51,914 nucleotides of DNA, taken from the NCBI RefSeq assembly GCF_026162645.1, contig NZ_JAOTBE010000023.1, positions 1-51,914 of the forward strand, given 5' to 3'. Positions 14,748-24,292 of this stretch are shown here, piece by piece; the stretch's first letter is position 1; the number at the start of each line of letters is the position of its first letter. The stretch comes from Paracoccus rhizosphaerae. Lineage in GTDB: Bacteria > Pseudomonadota > Alphaproteobacteria > Rhodobacterales > Rhodobacteraceae. Below the pieces are notes generated by a model that worked only from the letters and a program-made list of their open reading frames with translations, did not search any database and was not told the origin of the DNA. The position numbers were made by a program, and so were the translations under genes.

Positions 14748-16199
14748 ATGGGCACAGTGATCAGGGGCGGAACGATCGTCACGGCGGACCTGAGCTATCA
14801 GGCGGACGTGCTGATCGAGGATGGCAGGATCGCGGCGATCGGTCGGGGCCTTGTCGGCTACGAGGTGCTGGACGCATCGGGATGCCTGGTCATGCCGGGC
14901 GGTATCGATCCGCACACGCACCTGGAGATGCCCTTCATGGGCACCTATTCGGCCGACGACTTCGAAAGCGGCACGCGGGCGGCGCTGGCGGGCGGGACGA
15001 CGATGGTGGTGGACTTCGCCCTGCCCTCGCCCGGCCAAGGGCTGCTGGACGCGCTGCAGATGTGGGACAACAAGTCGGGACGCGCGCACTGCGACTACAG
15101 CTATCACATGGCAGTGACCTGGTGGGGCGAACAGGTCTTCGAAGAAATGCCAGCGGTCGTCGATCGTGGCATCACCAGCTTCAAGCACTTCATGGCCTAC
15201 AAGGGCGCCCTGATGGTGAATGACGACGAGTTGTTCGCCAGCTTCCGTCGGGTTGGCGACCTGGGAGGCATCGCAATGGTCCACGCTGAAAACGGCGATG
15301 TCGTGGCCGAACTGTCGGCGCGGCTGCTGGCCGAGGGGAATACGGGACCCGAAGCGCATGCCTATTCCCGCCCGCCCCAGGTCGAGGGCGAGGCCACCAA
15401 CCGCGCCATCATGGTGGCTGACATGGCGGGCGTGCCGCTCTATGTCGTGCATGTCAGCTGCGAGGACAGCCACGAAGCGATCCGCCGCGCCCGCCAACAG
15501 GGCAAGCGCGTCTGGGGAGAGCCGCTGATCCAGCACCTGACGCTGGATGAGGGCGAATACTTCAACCAGGATTGGGACCACGCCGCGCGGCGCGTCATGT
15601 CGCCGCCGTTCCGCAACAAGATGCACCAGGACAGCCTCTGGGCAGGCCTGCAGTCGGGCAGCCTGTCGGTGGTCGCCACCGACCACTGCGCCTTCACGAC
15701 GGACCAGAAGCGGACCGGCATCGGCGACTTCACCAAGATCCCGAACGGCACCGGAGGCCTCGAGGATCGGATGCCGATGCTGTGGACGCATGGCGTCGGC
15801 ACCGGACGTCTGACGCCCAACGAATTCGTGGCCGTGACCTCGACCAACATCGCGAAGATCCTTGGGATGTATCCGAAAAAGGGCGCGGTGCTGGTCGGCA
15901 GCGACGCCGATCTTGTGGTCTGGGACCCTCAGGCCGAAAAGACGATCACGGCCGGGGCGCAGCAGTCGGCCATCGACTATAACGTGTTCGAGGGGCAGAA
16001 GGTGAAGGGCCTGCCGCGTTTCACCCTGACCCGCGGCGTCGTCGCCGTGACCGAGGGGAAGATCGACAGCCGCGAGGGCCACGGAGAGTTCGTCGCCCGA
16101 GAGCCGCGCGGCACAGTCAACCGCGCGCTGTCCGAATGGAAGAACCTGACCGCCCCGCGGCCCGTGCAGCGCAGCGGCATTCCGACCAGTGGGGTCTGA
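14748..16199 (+). CDS. hydA: Dihydropyrimidinase
   Basis: A cyclic amidohydrolase of 483 residues that opens dihydrouracil or dihydrothymine to the N-carbamoyl amino acid. Metal ligands are His56 and His58 (GGIDPHTHLE), the carboxylated lysine is Lys146 (SFKHFMAYKG), then His in AMVHAENGD and in YVVHVSCED, and Asp in VATDHCAF. The length is normal for the family. AGGAAAGAGG precedes ATG 14748. It follows pydC by 60 bases and overlaps or abuts the ABC ATPase gene, so it is part of one operon. D-hydantoinases look alike, but the context favours dihydropyrimidine. Confidence 0.92.
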   Translation: MGTVIRGGTIVTADLSYQADVLIEDGRIAAIGRGLVGYEVLDASGCLVMPGGIDPHTHLEMPFMGTYSADDFESGTRAALAGGTTMVVDFALPSPGQGLLDALQMWDNKSGRAHCDYSYHMAVTWWGEQVFEEMPAVVDRGITSFKHFMAYKGALMVNDDELFASFRRVGDLGGIAMVHAENGDVVAELSARLLAEGNTGPEAHAYSRPPQVEGEATNRAIMVADMAGVPLYVVHVSCEDSHEAIRRARQQGKRVWGEPLIQHLTLDEGEYFNQDWDHAARRVMSPPFRNKMHQDSLWAGLQSGSLSVVATDHCAFTTDQKRTGIGDFTKIPNGTGGLEDRMPMLWTHGVGTGRLTPNEFVAVTSTNIAKILGMYPKKGAVLVGSDADLVVWDPQAEKTITAGAQQSAIDYNVFEGQKVKGLPRFTLTRGVVAVTEGKIDSREGHGEFVAREPRGTVNRALSEWKNLTAPRPVQRSGIPTSGV

Positions 16200-17001
16200 C
16201 TTGCCTGCAGCGACACAGGTCACCGGTGCGCCGGTCATCCAGGCCGAACGCGTCGGCCTGACCTTCCAGACGGCCGATGGGCCGGTGCATGCGCTGAAGG
16301 ACGTTGACCTCGCGATCAGGGCGGGTGAATTCGTCAGTTTCATCGGCCCCTCGGGCTGCGGCAAGACCACGTTTCTTCGCTCGGTCGCCGCGCTGGAAAC
16401 GCCGACGGCGGGGACGCTGCGCGTGAACGGAGTTGATCCGGATGCGGCGCGCCGGGCGCGGGCCTATGGCTATGTCTTCCAGGCGCCGGGTCTTTATCCT
16501 TGGCGGACCATTGCGGGAAACATCTCTCTGCCCTTGGAGATCATGGGGTTCTCGAAGTCCGACCGGGAGGAGCGGATCGCCCGCGTCCTGGACCTGGTGG
16601 AGTTGTCGGGCTTTGGCGGCAAATTTCCCTGGCAGCTATCGGGTGGCATGCAGCAACGCGCCAGCATCGCCCGCGCCCTGGCCTTCGATGCCGACATCCT
16701 GCTGATGGATGAGCCCTTCGGCGCCCTGGATGAGATCGTCCGCGACCGGCTGAACGAGGCGCTGTTGGCGCTGTGGCGCAAGACCGGGAAGACCATCGGC
16801 TTTGTCACGCACTCGATCCCCGAGGCTGTGTATCTTTCCACCAAGATCGTGGTGATGTCGCCGCGTCCCGGCCGGATCACGCGGGTGATCGACAGCCCGC
16901 TGCCGCCCGACCGCCCGCTGGACATCCGCGACACGCCCGAGTTCATCGCCCTGGCCCACGAAGTCCGCGAGGGGCTGAGAGAGGGGCACGCCGTTGACTG
17001 A
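16189..17001 (+). CDS. ABC transporter ATP-binding protein (NitT/TauT type)
   Basis: An ATPase of about 270 residues that powers the importer encoded next to it. Walker A is GPSGCGKTTF, the Q-loop is in YVFQAPGLYPW, the signature is LSGGMQQRASIARAL, and Walker B is ILLMDEPFGALDE. There is no ATG at the start. GTG 16189, overlapping the dihydropyrimidinase stop, or TTG 16201 with GGGG six bases before it, are the options. Both imply translational coupling. Its stop overlaps the first permease gene. The substrate is probably a pyrimidine or related base, from context only. Confidence 0.88.
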   Translation: MGSDLPAATQVTGAPVIQAERVGLTFQTADGPVHALKDVDLAIRAGEFVSFIGPSGCGKTTFLRSVAALETPTAGTLRVNGVDPDAARRARAYGYVFQAPGLYPWRTIAGNISLPLEIMGFSKSDREERIARVLDLVELSGFGGKFPWQLSGGMQQRASIARALAFDADILLMDEPFGALDEIVRDRLNEALLALWRKTGKTIGFVTHSIPEAVYLSTKIVVMSPRPGRITRVIDSPLPPDRPLDIRDTPEFIALAHEVREGLREGHAVD

Positions 17002-17896
17002 CGCCGCAACCCCCCGATCCCGCTGGCCCGGAACCGGCAACCTGCTGCCGGTCCTGACGGTGATCCTGGCCATCGTCGCGCTGTGGTATCTGGCGGCGGT
17101 CTGGATGAATGCCACGTGGGAGCGTGACCAGACCGCCCGCGCCGGGGTCGAGCTTGCCTTGCCCGACCTGATCACCCTGACGCTGACGCAGGACCGGCCG
17201 GTGCTGCCGGCGCCTCACCAGGTGGCGCAGGGGTTGTGGGAGGGGCTGGCAGGTCAGCCCGTCACCTCGCGCCGCAGCCTCGTCTGGCATGCATGGGTGA
17301 CGCTGTCGGCGACACTTGCGGGCTTTGCCATCGGCACGGGGGCCGGCATCCTGCTTGCCGTCGGCATCGTCCACAGCCGCAGCATGGACCAGTCGGTCAT
17401 GCCCTGGGCTGTGGCCAGCCAGACCGTCCCTATCCTTGCGATTGCGCCGATGGTCATCGTGGTGCTGGCCAGCGCCGGCATCACCGGGCTGCTGCCCAAG
17501 GCGATCATCGCGGCGTGGCTGTCATTTTTTCCGGTGCTGGTCGGCATGGTCAAGGGGCTGCGGACGCCCGACGCTATGCAGCTGGACCTGATGCGGTCGT
17601 GGAGCGCCAGCCGACCACAGGTCTTGGCCCGCCTGCGCCTGCCGTCCTCGCTGCCCTATCTGTTCGCCAGCCTCAAGGTCGCCATCGCGGCGGCACTAGT
17701 CGGGACCATTGTGGGCGAACTTCCGGCGGGGGCGACGGCGGGGCTTGGGGCGCGGTTGCTGTCTGGAAGCTACTATGGGCAGACGGTGCAGATCTGGGCG
17801 GCGCTGTTTACCGCGGCCTTCCTCGCGGCCGGCCTGGTCGCGCTGGTCAGCCTGATCGAGCGGCGCGTGCTGGCACGGATGGGGTTGGCGGGATGA
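16994..17896 (+). CDS. ABC transporter permease 1 (NitT/TauT type)
   Basis: An inner membrane protein of 300 residues. An N-terminal membrane segment (about residues 15-35) is followed by a soluble stretch and then the BPD_transp_1 core with several more segments. The EAA-like coupling motif is near MRSWSASRPQVLARLRLPSSLPYLFASL. The start is TTG 16994, eight bases inside the ATPase gene. No ATG lies before the conserved region, so coupled initiation is likely. It pairs with the second permease through an ATGA overlap at 17893-17896. Confidence 0.85.
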   Translation: MTDAATPRSRWPGTGNLLPVLTVILAIVALWYLAAVWMNATWERDQTARAGVELALPDLITLTLTQDRPVLPAPHQVAQGLWEGLAGQPVTSRRSLVWHAWVTLSATLAGFAIGTGAGILLAVGIVHSRSMDQSVMPWAVASQTVPILAIAPMVIVVLASAGITGLLPKAIIAAWLSFFPVLVGMVKGLRTPDAMQLDLMRSWSASRPQVLARLRLPSSLPYLFASLKVAIAAALVGTIVGELPAGATAGLGARLLSGSYYGQTVQIWAALFTAAFLAAGLVALVSLIERRVLARMGLAG

Positions 17897-18825
17897 ACGG
17901 GCAGAAGGTGGCGCGGACCTATTTCTTTCTCCAGAACCTTCAGTTCGTGGCGGGCATCGTCATCGCCTTGGTCGCCGCACAATGGCTGGCCCCCAAGGCC
18001 GCACCGCTGGTCGCGCTGTGGCTTCTGGCCTGGATGATGAACGCCTGGCTGGCCGGGTTCGACACGCGCCTGACGCGCACCCTGGTGCCCCTGATCTTCG
18101 GCGCCACCATCATCGCCCTGTGGGAGATGATCGTCAGGACCTATGCGGTGCCTCCGGTCATCCTGCCGGCGCCCAGCCAGATCGCGGCAAGCTTTGCCGC
18201 CAACGGCGCGATCCTCTGGACCGACTTCGTGCAGACCATCCTGCGCGGTGCGCTGACCGGCTGGCTGATCGGCGCCGCCGCCGCGATCCTGACGGCCATT
18301 GCCATCGACCGCAGCCCGTTCCTGCAGCGCGGGCTGCTGCCCATCGGCAACTTCGTCGCCGCCCTGCCCATCGTCGGCATCGCCCCCATTCTGGTCATGT
18401 GGTTCGGCTTCGACTGGCAGTCGAAGGCTGCCGTGGTTGTGGTGATGGTGTTCTTCCCGATCCTCGTGAACATGGTGGCGGGCCTCAGGGCGACGGATGC
18501 GATGCAGCGCGACCTGATGGCAAGCTGGGCCGCCCCCTATGGCGCCAGCCTGTGGAAGCTGCGGCTGCCGGCGGCGATGCCGTTCCTGTTCAACGGGCTG
18601 AAGATCACCACGACGCTGGCGCTGATCGGCGCCATCGTGGCCGAGTTCTTCGGCAGTCCGACGCGGGGCATGGGGTTCCGCATCTCGACCGCCGTGGGCA
18701 GGCTGGACCTGCCCTTGGTCTGGGCAGAGATCGTCGTGGCGGCCATAGCCGGGACGCTGTTCTATGGACTTGTGGCGCTGATCGAAAAGAAGGTGACGTT
18801 CTGGCACCCGTCGCAGCGCAACTGA
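17893..18825 (+). CDS. ABC transporter permease 2 (NitT/TauT type)
   Basis: The second membrane subunit, 310 residues. Two or three N-terminal membrane segments are followed by the core with PPVILPAPSQI, a periplasm-facing landmark of this family. The EAA loop is MQRDLMASWAAPYGASLWKLRLPAAMPFL. It starts in an ATGA overlap with permease 1. A longer upstream frame exists in this register but crosses permease 1 and is not real. Two different permease genes predict a heterodimeric channel. Confidence 0.87.
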   Translation: MNGQKVARTYFFLQNLQFVAGIVIALVAAQWLAPKAAPLVALWLLAWMMNAWLAGFDTRLTRTLVPLIFGATIIALWEMIVRTYAVPPVILPAPSQIAASFAANGAILWTDFVQTILRGALTGWLIGAAAAILTAIAIDRSPFLQRGLLPIGNFVAALPIVGIAPILVMWFGFDWQSKAAVVVVMVFFPILVNMVAGLRATDAMQRDLMASWAAPYGASLWKLRLPAAMPFLFNGLKITTTLALIGAIVAEFFGSPTRGMGFRISTAVGRLDLPLVWAEIVVAAIAGTLFYGLVALIEKKVTFWHPSQRN

Positions 18826-18859
18826 CCGGGGCCGTGCCCCACCAACAGGAGAGTGACGA

Positions 18860-19843
18860 ATGGAAAGACTGATGATCGGCGCCGCCACCCTTGCGCTTCT
18901 GTCCGGCGCCGCACAGGCCGGAGAGCTGACGCTGCAGCTGAAATGGGTGACCCAGGCCCAGTTCGCCGGATACTACGTGGCGCAGGAAAAAGGCTTCTAC
19001 GAAGAAGAGGGCGTCGACGTCACGATCCTGCCGGGCGGTCCGGACATCGCGCCGACCCAGGTGCTGGCGGGCGGCGGGGCCGACGTCATCGTCGAATGGA
19101 TGCCTGCCGCGCTGGCCGCCCGCGAAAAGGGCCTGCCGCTGGTCAACATCGCGCAGCCGTTCAAGTCGTCTGGCATGATGCTGACCTGCCTGAAGGAAAC
19201 CGGGATCGAGAACCCGGAGACGGACTTCGCGGGCAAGACGCTCGGCGTGTGGTTCGCCGGGAACGAATATCCGTTCCTGTCCTGGATGAACACGCTCGGT
19301 CTCTCGACCGAGGGCGGACCCGAGGGCGTCACGGTGCTGAAGCAGGGCTTCAACGTCGATCCGCTGCTGCAGAAGCAGGCAGCCTGCATCAGCACGATGA
19401 CCTACAATGAATACGGCCAGGTGCTGGATGCGGGGCTGACGCCGGAAGACCTCGTGACCTTCAAGTACGAGGATCAGGGCGTGGCGACGCTGGAAGACGG
19501 GCTCTATGTGCTGGAAAGCACGCTGGAGGACGAGCAGAAGGTTGAAGATCTGGCCGCCTTCGTCCGCGCCAGCATGAAGGGCTGGCAATACGCCGCCGAG
19601 CACCCCGAGGAAGCTGCCGAGATCGTGCTGGAGAACGACGAGACTGGCGCCCAGACCATCGAGCACCAGACCCGCATGATGACCGAGATCGCGAAGCTGC
19701 TGGAGGGGTCAAACGGCACGCTGGAGGAGGCGGACTATCAGCGGACGGTGGACATCCTGCTGTCTGGCGGATCGGACCCGGTAATCAATGCCGCGCCGGA
19801 AGGGGCCTGGGTGTCCACCATCACCGACCGCGCCTTCGACTGA
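18860..19843 (+). CDS. ABC transporter substrate-binding protein (NMT1/THI5-like)
   Basis: A periplasmic protein of 327 residues. The signal peptide is MERLMIGAATLALLSGAAQA. The NMT1/THI5-like start (LTLQLKWVTQAQFAGYYVAQ) and KGFYEEEGVDVTILPGG are typical of binding proteins for thiamine precursors and related ring compounds. In this operon the ligand is probably a pyrimidine, hydantoin or dihydropyrimidine. This is inference, and a pyrimidine-ring ligand would suit the fold. CAGGAGAG lies before the ATG. It is the last gene of the RutR locus, followed at once by the convergent RND gene. Confidence 0.87.
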   Translation: MERLMIGAATLALLSGAAQAGELTLQLKWVTQAQFAGYYVAQEKGFYEEEGVDVTILPGGPDIAPTQVLAGGGADVIVEWMPAALAAREKGLPLVNIAQPFKSSGMMLTCLKETGIENPETDFAGKTLGVWFAGNEYPFLSWMNTLGLSTEGGPEGVTVLKQGFNVDPLLQKQAACISTMTYNEYGQVLDAGLTPEDLVTFKYEDQGVATLEDGLYVLESTLEDEQKVEDLAAFVRASMKGWQYAAEHPEEAAEIVLENDETGAQTIEHQTRMMTEIAKLLEGSNGTLEEADYQRTVDILLSGGSDPVINAAPEGAWVSTITDRAFD

Positions 19844-19859
19844 CCGATCGCGCGGCCCG

Positions 19860-22800
19860 TCATTCGGCGGGCTGCGCCACCCTTTGCCGCTTGTCGGCGC
19901 GACGCAACCGCCGCCGCCCATCCCAGGCCAGAAGCGTCGGCGTCAGCAGCAGCGTGACGACCGTAGCGACCACCAGACCGCCCGCAATGCCAGTAGACAG
20001 CTGGATCCAGAACTGCCCCGACGGCGCGCCGAAGAACAGGTCGCGCCCGACAAAGTCGATGGTCATGCCCATCACCATCGGCAGCAGGCCGATCACCGTG
20101 GTCGACGCCGTCAGGATCACTGGCCGGAAACGCTCGGCAGCCGCGCGGCGGGCGGCGCGGTCGGGGTCCAAGCCGGCGGCGCGGTGTTCGTTATAGGCGT
20201 CGATCAGCACGATGTTATTGTTCACGACCACGCCCGCCAGCGCCATGATGCCGATCCCGCTCATGACGATCGAGAACGCCTCTTGCCGGATCATCAGGCC
20301 CAGGAAGACTCCGGCGATCGAGAAGATGATCGCGGTCAGGACCAGGAACGCCTGGTAGAAGCTGTTCATCTGGATCAGCAGGATCGTGAACATCAGGAAG
20401 ATGGCGGCCACGAAGGCGCCCATCAGGAAGGTCATCGCCTCCTCCTGGTCCTCGATCTCGCCGCCGAACTCGATTTCGACGCCGTCGGGAAGATCGGCCT
20501 GGGCAATGGCCGCGTCGATGCGGTCCAGCTCGGCCTGAAGGGTCGTGCCGGGGGCGAGGTCAGCGGTCAGGGTCTGCGTCTCGCGCCCGCCGATGCGGGT
20601 GATCGCCGCCGGTGCGGGCGCGGGCACGATCTGCACCACGTTCGAGATGGGAACCTGCAGCCCTGACTGCGTCGTCACCCGCAGTGACGCGAGATTCTCG
20701 AGGTTCCGCTGCTCGGCCGGATAGCGCAGGACGATGTCGACCTCGTCCTCGGCAAAGTCCGGCAAATAGGTGCCCAAGACGACGCCGTTGGTCAAAAGCT
20801 GCACGGCGGTGCCGATCGTGTTCATGTCGACGCCGTAACGGGCGGCCTCCTCGCGATCGACCACTAGTCGGATCTCGGGGTTCGGGCGGGGCGTGTCGTT
20901 GACGATGTCGACGAAGCTGCCCTGCTCCTCCATCAGCCGCTCGACCGTGGTGGCCGCCTGCTGAAGTGCGGGGCGCGTGTCGGCCGACACCTCGATTTGA
21001 ACGGGGCGCGAGGCGGCGGGTCCCGATGCCGCCGCCTCAACCTGGATGCCGATGCCCGGCACCTCGCTGGCGGCGGCGCGCATCTTCTCGATCAGCTCGG
21101 GCGAGCGGATTCGGGTGCGCCAGTCGGTGAACTCGACCTGGATCTGGCCAATGACATCGCTGGACAGGCTGGACCGCACTCGTTCCTCGACCGAGCCGAT
21201 GGTGCGGGCGTAAAGCCGCTCGATCCCTTCAAAGCCCAACAGGCGGTTCTCGACCAGGCGGACCAGCTGGTCGCTTTCCTGCACCGACAGGTTGCCGTTC
21301 GCCGTGATCTGGACCTGCGCGCGTTCGGCATCGGTCTCGGGAAAGAAATCCACCCCGCGGCCCAGCTGCCCATAGGCATAGAAGACGATCAGGATTCCCA
21401 GGATCGCCAGCCCCAAGGTCGTGCCGGGCCGCCTGATCGTCCAGCCGGAAAACCGGTTCATGAAGGACGGAACGTCACCGTCGTCCTCTTCCGGCGACAG
21501 GTCCTGCCCACCGCCCAGCATGGTTCCTGTGACGGGGACGAAGATCAGCGCCATCAGCAACGACATCGACAGCGTGGCGATCATCGTCGCCGGAAGATAG
21601 AACATGAACTGTCCCGCCAGCCCCGGCCAGAACAGCAGCGGGAAGAACACCGCCAGCGTCGTGGCGGTCGAGGCGATGATCGGCCAGGCCATCCGCTGCG
21701 CCGCCATGCGGAAGGCGGTGCGCTTGGACTTGCCCTGCGCGATCAGTCGTTCGCCCAGCTCGACCACGACGATGGCGCCGTCGACCAGCATGCCGACCAC
21801 CAGGATCAGCGCGAAAAGGACGATCACGTTCAGCGTGAAGCCAAGCGCCCAGATGATCAGGATGCCGCCCAGGAAAGATCCCGGAATGGCGACCGCCACC
21901 AGCAGCGACGCCCGGACGCCCAAAAACAGCACGGTTACCAGCATGACCAGCACCACGGCGGCGATGACATTGTTCTGCAGGTCGGACAGAAGGTCGCGCA
22001 TCTCCTCGGACTGGTCGTTCATGAAGACCACGTCGACCTGGTCGGGCCAGTCGATGCGCGCCTCTTCGACGATGTCGCGGACCGCCTCGACCGTGTCGAT
22101 GATGTTGGCGCCTGCCGACTTGCGCACGTCGATGGCCAGCGCCGGCTGGCCGTCGATGCGGGCGAAGCTGATCGGGTCCTCGAAAGTCTGGCGCACCTGG
22201 GCCAGGTCGCGGACACGCAGCACCGTCGGCCCGTCGACCAGAACGGGGATGGACAGGACCTCGTCCAGCTGCACGACTGTGCCGGGAATCGACACGCCAA
22301 TGCGCCCTGCCCCGGAGTCGAATGACCCAACCGCGATCAGCTGGTTGTTGGCCTGCACCGCCTGCGTCAGCTGGGTGGGCGAGATGCCATAGGTCTCCAT
22401 CAGCAGCGGGTCGATCAGGATCTCGAGTTGGTCCTCGCGCTCGCCCGTCAGGTCGGCCTGCAGGACGCCGCTGACGGTCTCGATCTCGTCGCTCAGGTCG
22501 CGGCCGAGGCGGATCAGATCGCGCTCGGGGACCTGGCCGGACAGGGCGACGGTCAGGATCGGAAAGGTCGACATGTCGATTTCGCGCACGAAGGGACCGT
22601 CGGCCTCGGGCGGAATGTCGGGTTCAGCGTCGTCGACGGCATCCTTGACCGACTGCAGCGCGCTGTCCTGGTCGAAGCCCGGCTCGAATTCCAGCGTGAC
22701 GGATGCGAAGCCTTCGCTGGCGACCGTCTCCATCCGGCGCAGCCCTTCCAGGGCATTGACCTGCCGCTCGATCGGCTCGGCCAACAGGGTTGCCGCGTCC

Positions 22801-22973
22801 TCGGCGCTGACGCCGCTATAGGTGACGTTGACGATGAAAATCGGAATATCGACCTCGGGCATCGACTCCTTGGGGATCGTGACATAGGCCAGCGCCCCCG
22901 ACATGATCAGCGCCACCATCGTCAGAACGATGGTGCGAGCGCGGGAGAATGCGGCGGCGATCAACGCGTCCAT
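19860..22973 (-). CDS. RND efflux transporter, inner membrane subunit (HAE1-like)
   Basis: A proton-driven pump of 1037 residues with the AcrB layout: an N-terminal segment, two large periplasmic loops and two sets of six membrane helices. In helix 4 the proton-relay region reads GMLVDGAIVVVE: Asp398 is present, but the second aspartate of AcrB (D408) is glycine. In helix 10 the AcrB lysine region reads GVVVNNNIVLID. This pattern is known from non-AcrB subfamilies, so it does not mean loss of function. The start is set at 22973 (MDALIAAAFS) rather than at an upstream frame running into the adaptor gene. It is cotranscribed with the adaptor (7 bases apart). No outer membrane channel gene is nearby. 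The substrate is unknown. Confidence 0.9.
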   Translation of the reverse strand: MDALIAAAFSRARTIVLTMVALIMSGALAYVTIPKESMPEVDIPIFIVNVTYSGVSAEDAATLLAEPIERQVNALEGLRRMETVASEGFASVTLEFEPGFDQDSALQSVKDAVDDAEPDIPPEADGPFVREIDMSTFPILTVALSGQVPERDLIRLGRDLSDEIETVSGVLQADLTGEREDQLEILIDPLLMETYGISPTQLTQAVQANNQLIAVGSFDSGAGRIGVSIPGTVVQLDEVLSIPVLVDGPTVLRVRDLAQVRQTFEDPISFARIDGQPALAIDVRKSAGANIIDTVEAVRDIVEEARIDWPDQVDVVFMNDQSEEMRDLLSDLQNNVIAAVVLVMLVTVLFLGVRASLLVAVAIPGSFLGGILIIWALGFTLNVIVLFALILVVGMLVDGAIVVVELGERLIAQGKSKRTAFRMAAQRMAWPIIASTATTLAVFFPLLFWPGLAGQFMFYLPATMIATLSMSLLMALIFVPVTGTMLGGGQDLSPEEDDGDVPSFMNRFSGWTIRRPGTTLGLAILGILIVFYAYGQLGRGVDFFPETDAERAQVQITANGNLSVQESDQLVRLVENRLLGFEGIERLYARTIGSVEERVRSSLSSDVIGQIQVEFTDWRTRIRSPELIEKMRAAASEVPGIGIQVEAAASGPAASRPVQIEVSADTRPALQQAATTVERLMEEQGSFVDIVNDTPRPNPEIRLVVDREEAARYGVDMNTIGTAVQLLTNGVVLGTYLPDFAEDEVDIVLRYPAEQRNLENLASLRVTTQSGLQVPISNVVQIVPAPAPAAITRIGGRETQTLTADLAPGTTLQAELDRIDAAIAQADLPDGVEIEFGGEIEDQEEAMTFLMGAFVAAIFLMFTILLIQMNSFYQAFLVLTAIIFSIAGVFLGLMIRQEAFSIVMSGIGIMALAGVVVNNNIVLIDAYNEHRAAGLDPDRAARRAAAERFRPVILTASTTVIGLLPMVMGMTIDFVGRDLFFGAPSGQFWIQLSTGIAGGLVVATVVTLLLTPTLLAWDGRRRLRRADKRQRVAQPAE

Positions 22974-22980
22974 CGTGACT

Positions 22981-24162
22981 TCACTCGATCTGAGGCGAGG
23001 CGATTTCGCCGGCATTGGCCGCGCCAAGAAGCGCCGCGGCGCTGTCAGGATCGGGGATGTCGGAACCTCGGGGCGCGTCGCCCAGCACACCGCGATATGT
23101 CTCGGGCGTCTCACTGATGCGGGCTTTCTGGCCATCCTGCAGCGCACCCTGCGAGATCGTCACGATCTGCGCCTCGGGCGGAAGGCCTGTCACCCACAGC
23201 GCCTCGGCCTTGGCCTGGACGATCTCGACTGGCTGGAAGCGCAGCGTCTCGCCATCCTCGGCGACGGTAAAGACGCCGATCCGCCCCGCGTCGTCCAGCC
23301 GGATCAGCGCCGGAGAGATGCGGTGCGCGTTCACCTCGTCCATCGGCAAGGCGATCTCGGCGCTGAGGCCGGCGGGGATTGCCTCGTCCGGGTTCGCGAT
23401 CTCCAGTTCGACCTTGAAGGTCCGCGTCTCGGCGGTGGCGACTGGTGCGATGAAAGTGACCTCGGCCTCGGCTTCTCGGCCGCCCTGGAAGATCACTTGC
23501 GCCCTCTGGCCCAGATGAACCGAGGAGATCTCGTTCTGGCGCACTTCGACCTCGGCGATCAGCGGGTCGATGTTGACGATCTCCAGAACCTCTCCGCCCG
23601 GCTGCACGAAACTGCCGATCTCGGCGATCACGTCGCTGACCGTGCCGGTGATCGGCGCCATCAGCAGGGTATTCTGCAGTTCCAGCTCCGCGGCGCGGAC
23701 GCCGGCGCGCGCGGCCTCTAGCGCGGCGAAGCGCTCCTGCAGTTCGGCCTCGGAGGTGACGCCACGCTCCTGCAACTGGCGTGCCGCTTCATAATCGCGC
23801 TCGGCCGAACGCAACTCGGCCTCGGCCCGCGCCACCGAGGCTTCCCGGTCATCGGCCGACAGGCGGGCCAGCTGTTCGCCCGCCTCGACCTCGACGCCCT
23901 GGCGCACGACTTCTTCGACGATGCCCCCGGTTCGCGCGCGCAGGATCGAGGTCTGGTTAGGTACGATGTTGCCGAACAGCACCGTCCGCGGCCGGATCAC
24001 CTCGGCCTCGGCCAGGCTTGCCGCAACCTCCGGGACCTGGACTTCAATCGGCTCGGCCTGTTCGGGCGGCTGCCGGTTCAGCATGCCGCCGCCGATCCAG
24101 AACGCGAGGAAGCCCAGGATCGCAAGGAACACGAGCGTCGAAGAAGAGAGAATACGCGACAT
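22981..24162 (-). CDS. RND efflux periplasmic adaptor (membrane fusion protein)
   Basis: A protein of 393 residues. One N-terminal membrane segment (LVFLAILGFLAFWIGGGML) anchors it without a lipoprotein box. The biotinyl-lipoyl halves flank a helical hairpin rich in Ala/Glu/Arg (about residues 95-165), followed by the beta-barrel domain (ITGTVSDVIAEIGSFVQPGG onward). The adaptor links the RND pump to an outer membrane channel. ATG 24162 is used because it directly precedes the membrane anchor. A longer frame to 24270 has no family resemblance. The C-terminus carries an Asp/Ala-rich extension of unknown role. Confidence 0.88.
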   Translation of the reverse strand: MSRILSSSTLVFLAILGFLAFWIGGGMLNRQPPEQAEPIEVQVPEVAASLAEAEVIRPRTVLFGNIVPNQTSILRARTGGIVEEVVRQGVEVEAGEQLARLSADDREASVARAEAELRSAERDYEAARQLQERGVTSEAELQERFAALEAARAGVRAAELELQNTLLMAPITGTVSDVIAEIGSFVQPGGEVLEIVNIDPLIAEVEVRQNEISSVHLGQRAQVIFQGGREAEAEVTFIAPVATAETRTFKVELEIANPDEAIPAGLSAEIALPMDEVNAHRISPALIRLDDAGRIGVFTVAEDGETLRFQPVEIVQAKAEALWVTGLPPEAQIVTISQGALQDGQKARISETPETYRGVLGDAPRGSDIPDPDSAAALLGAANAGEIASPQIE

Positions 24163-24292
24163 TACCAATCCAAGTTTACATGGGACGGCAGATGTCCCGC
24201 CGCGCCGGGCGTGCCTCGCGGGACGCGCCGCCGTTGCCTGATAGTTGGGAAGCGCAGCCTTCCGGGTCAACCGAGAAGCCGGCGAAAGCCGA

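Noticed and set aside
20997..22325. A 442-codon plus-strand frame opposite the RND pump
   Set aside because: It is a shadow of the pump gene, with His/Asp/Arg-rich text typical of such frames.
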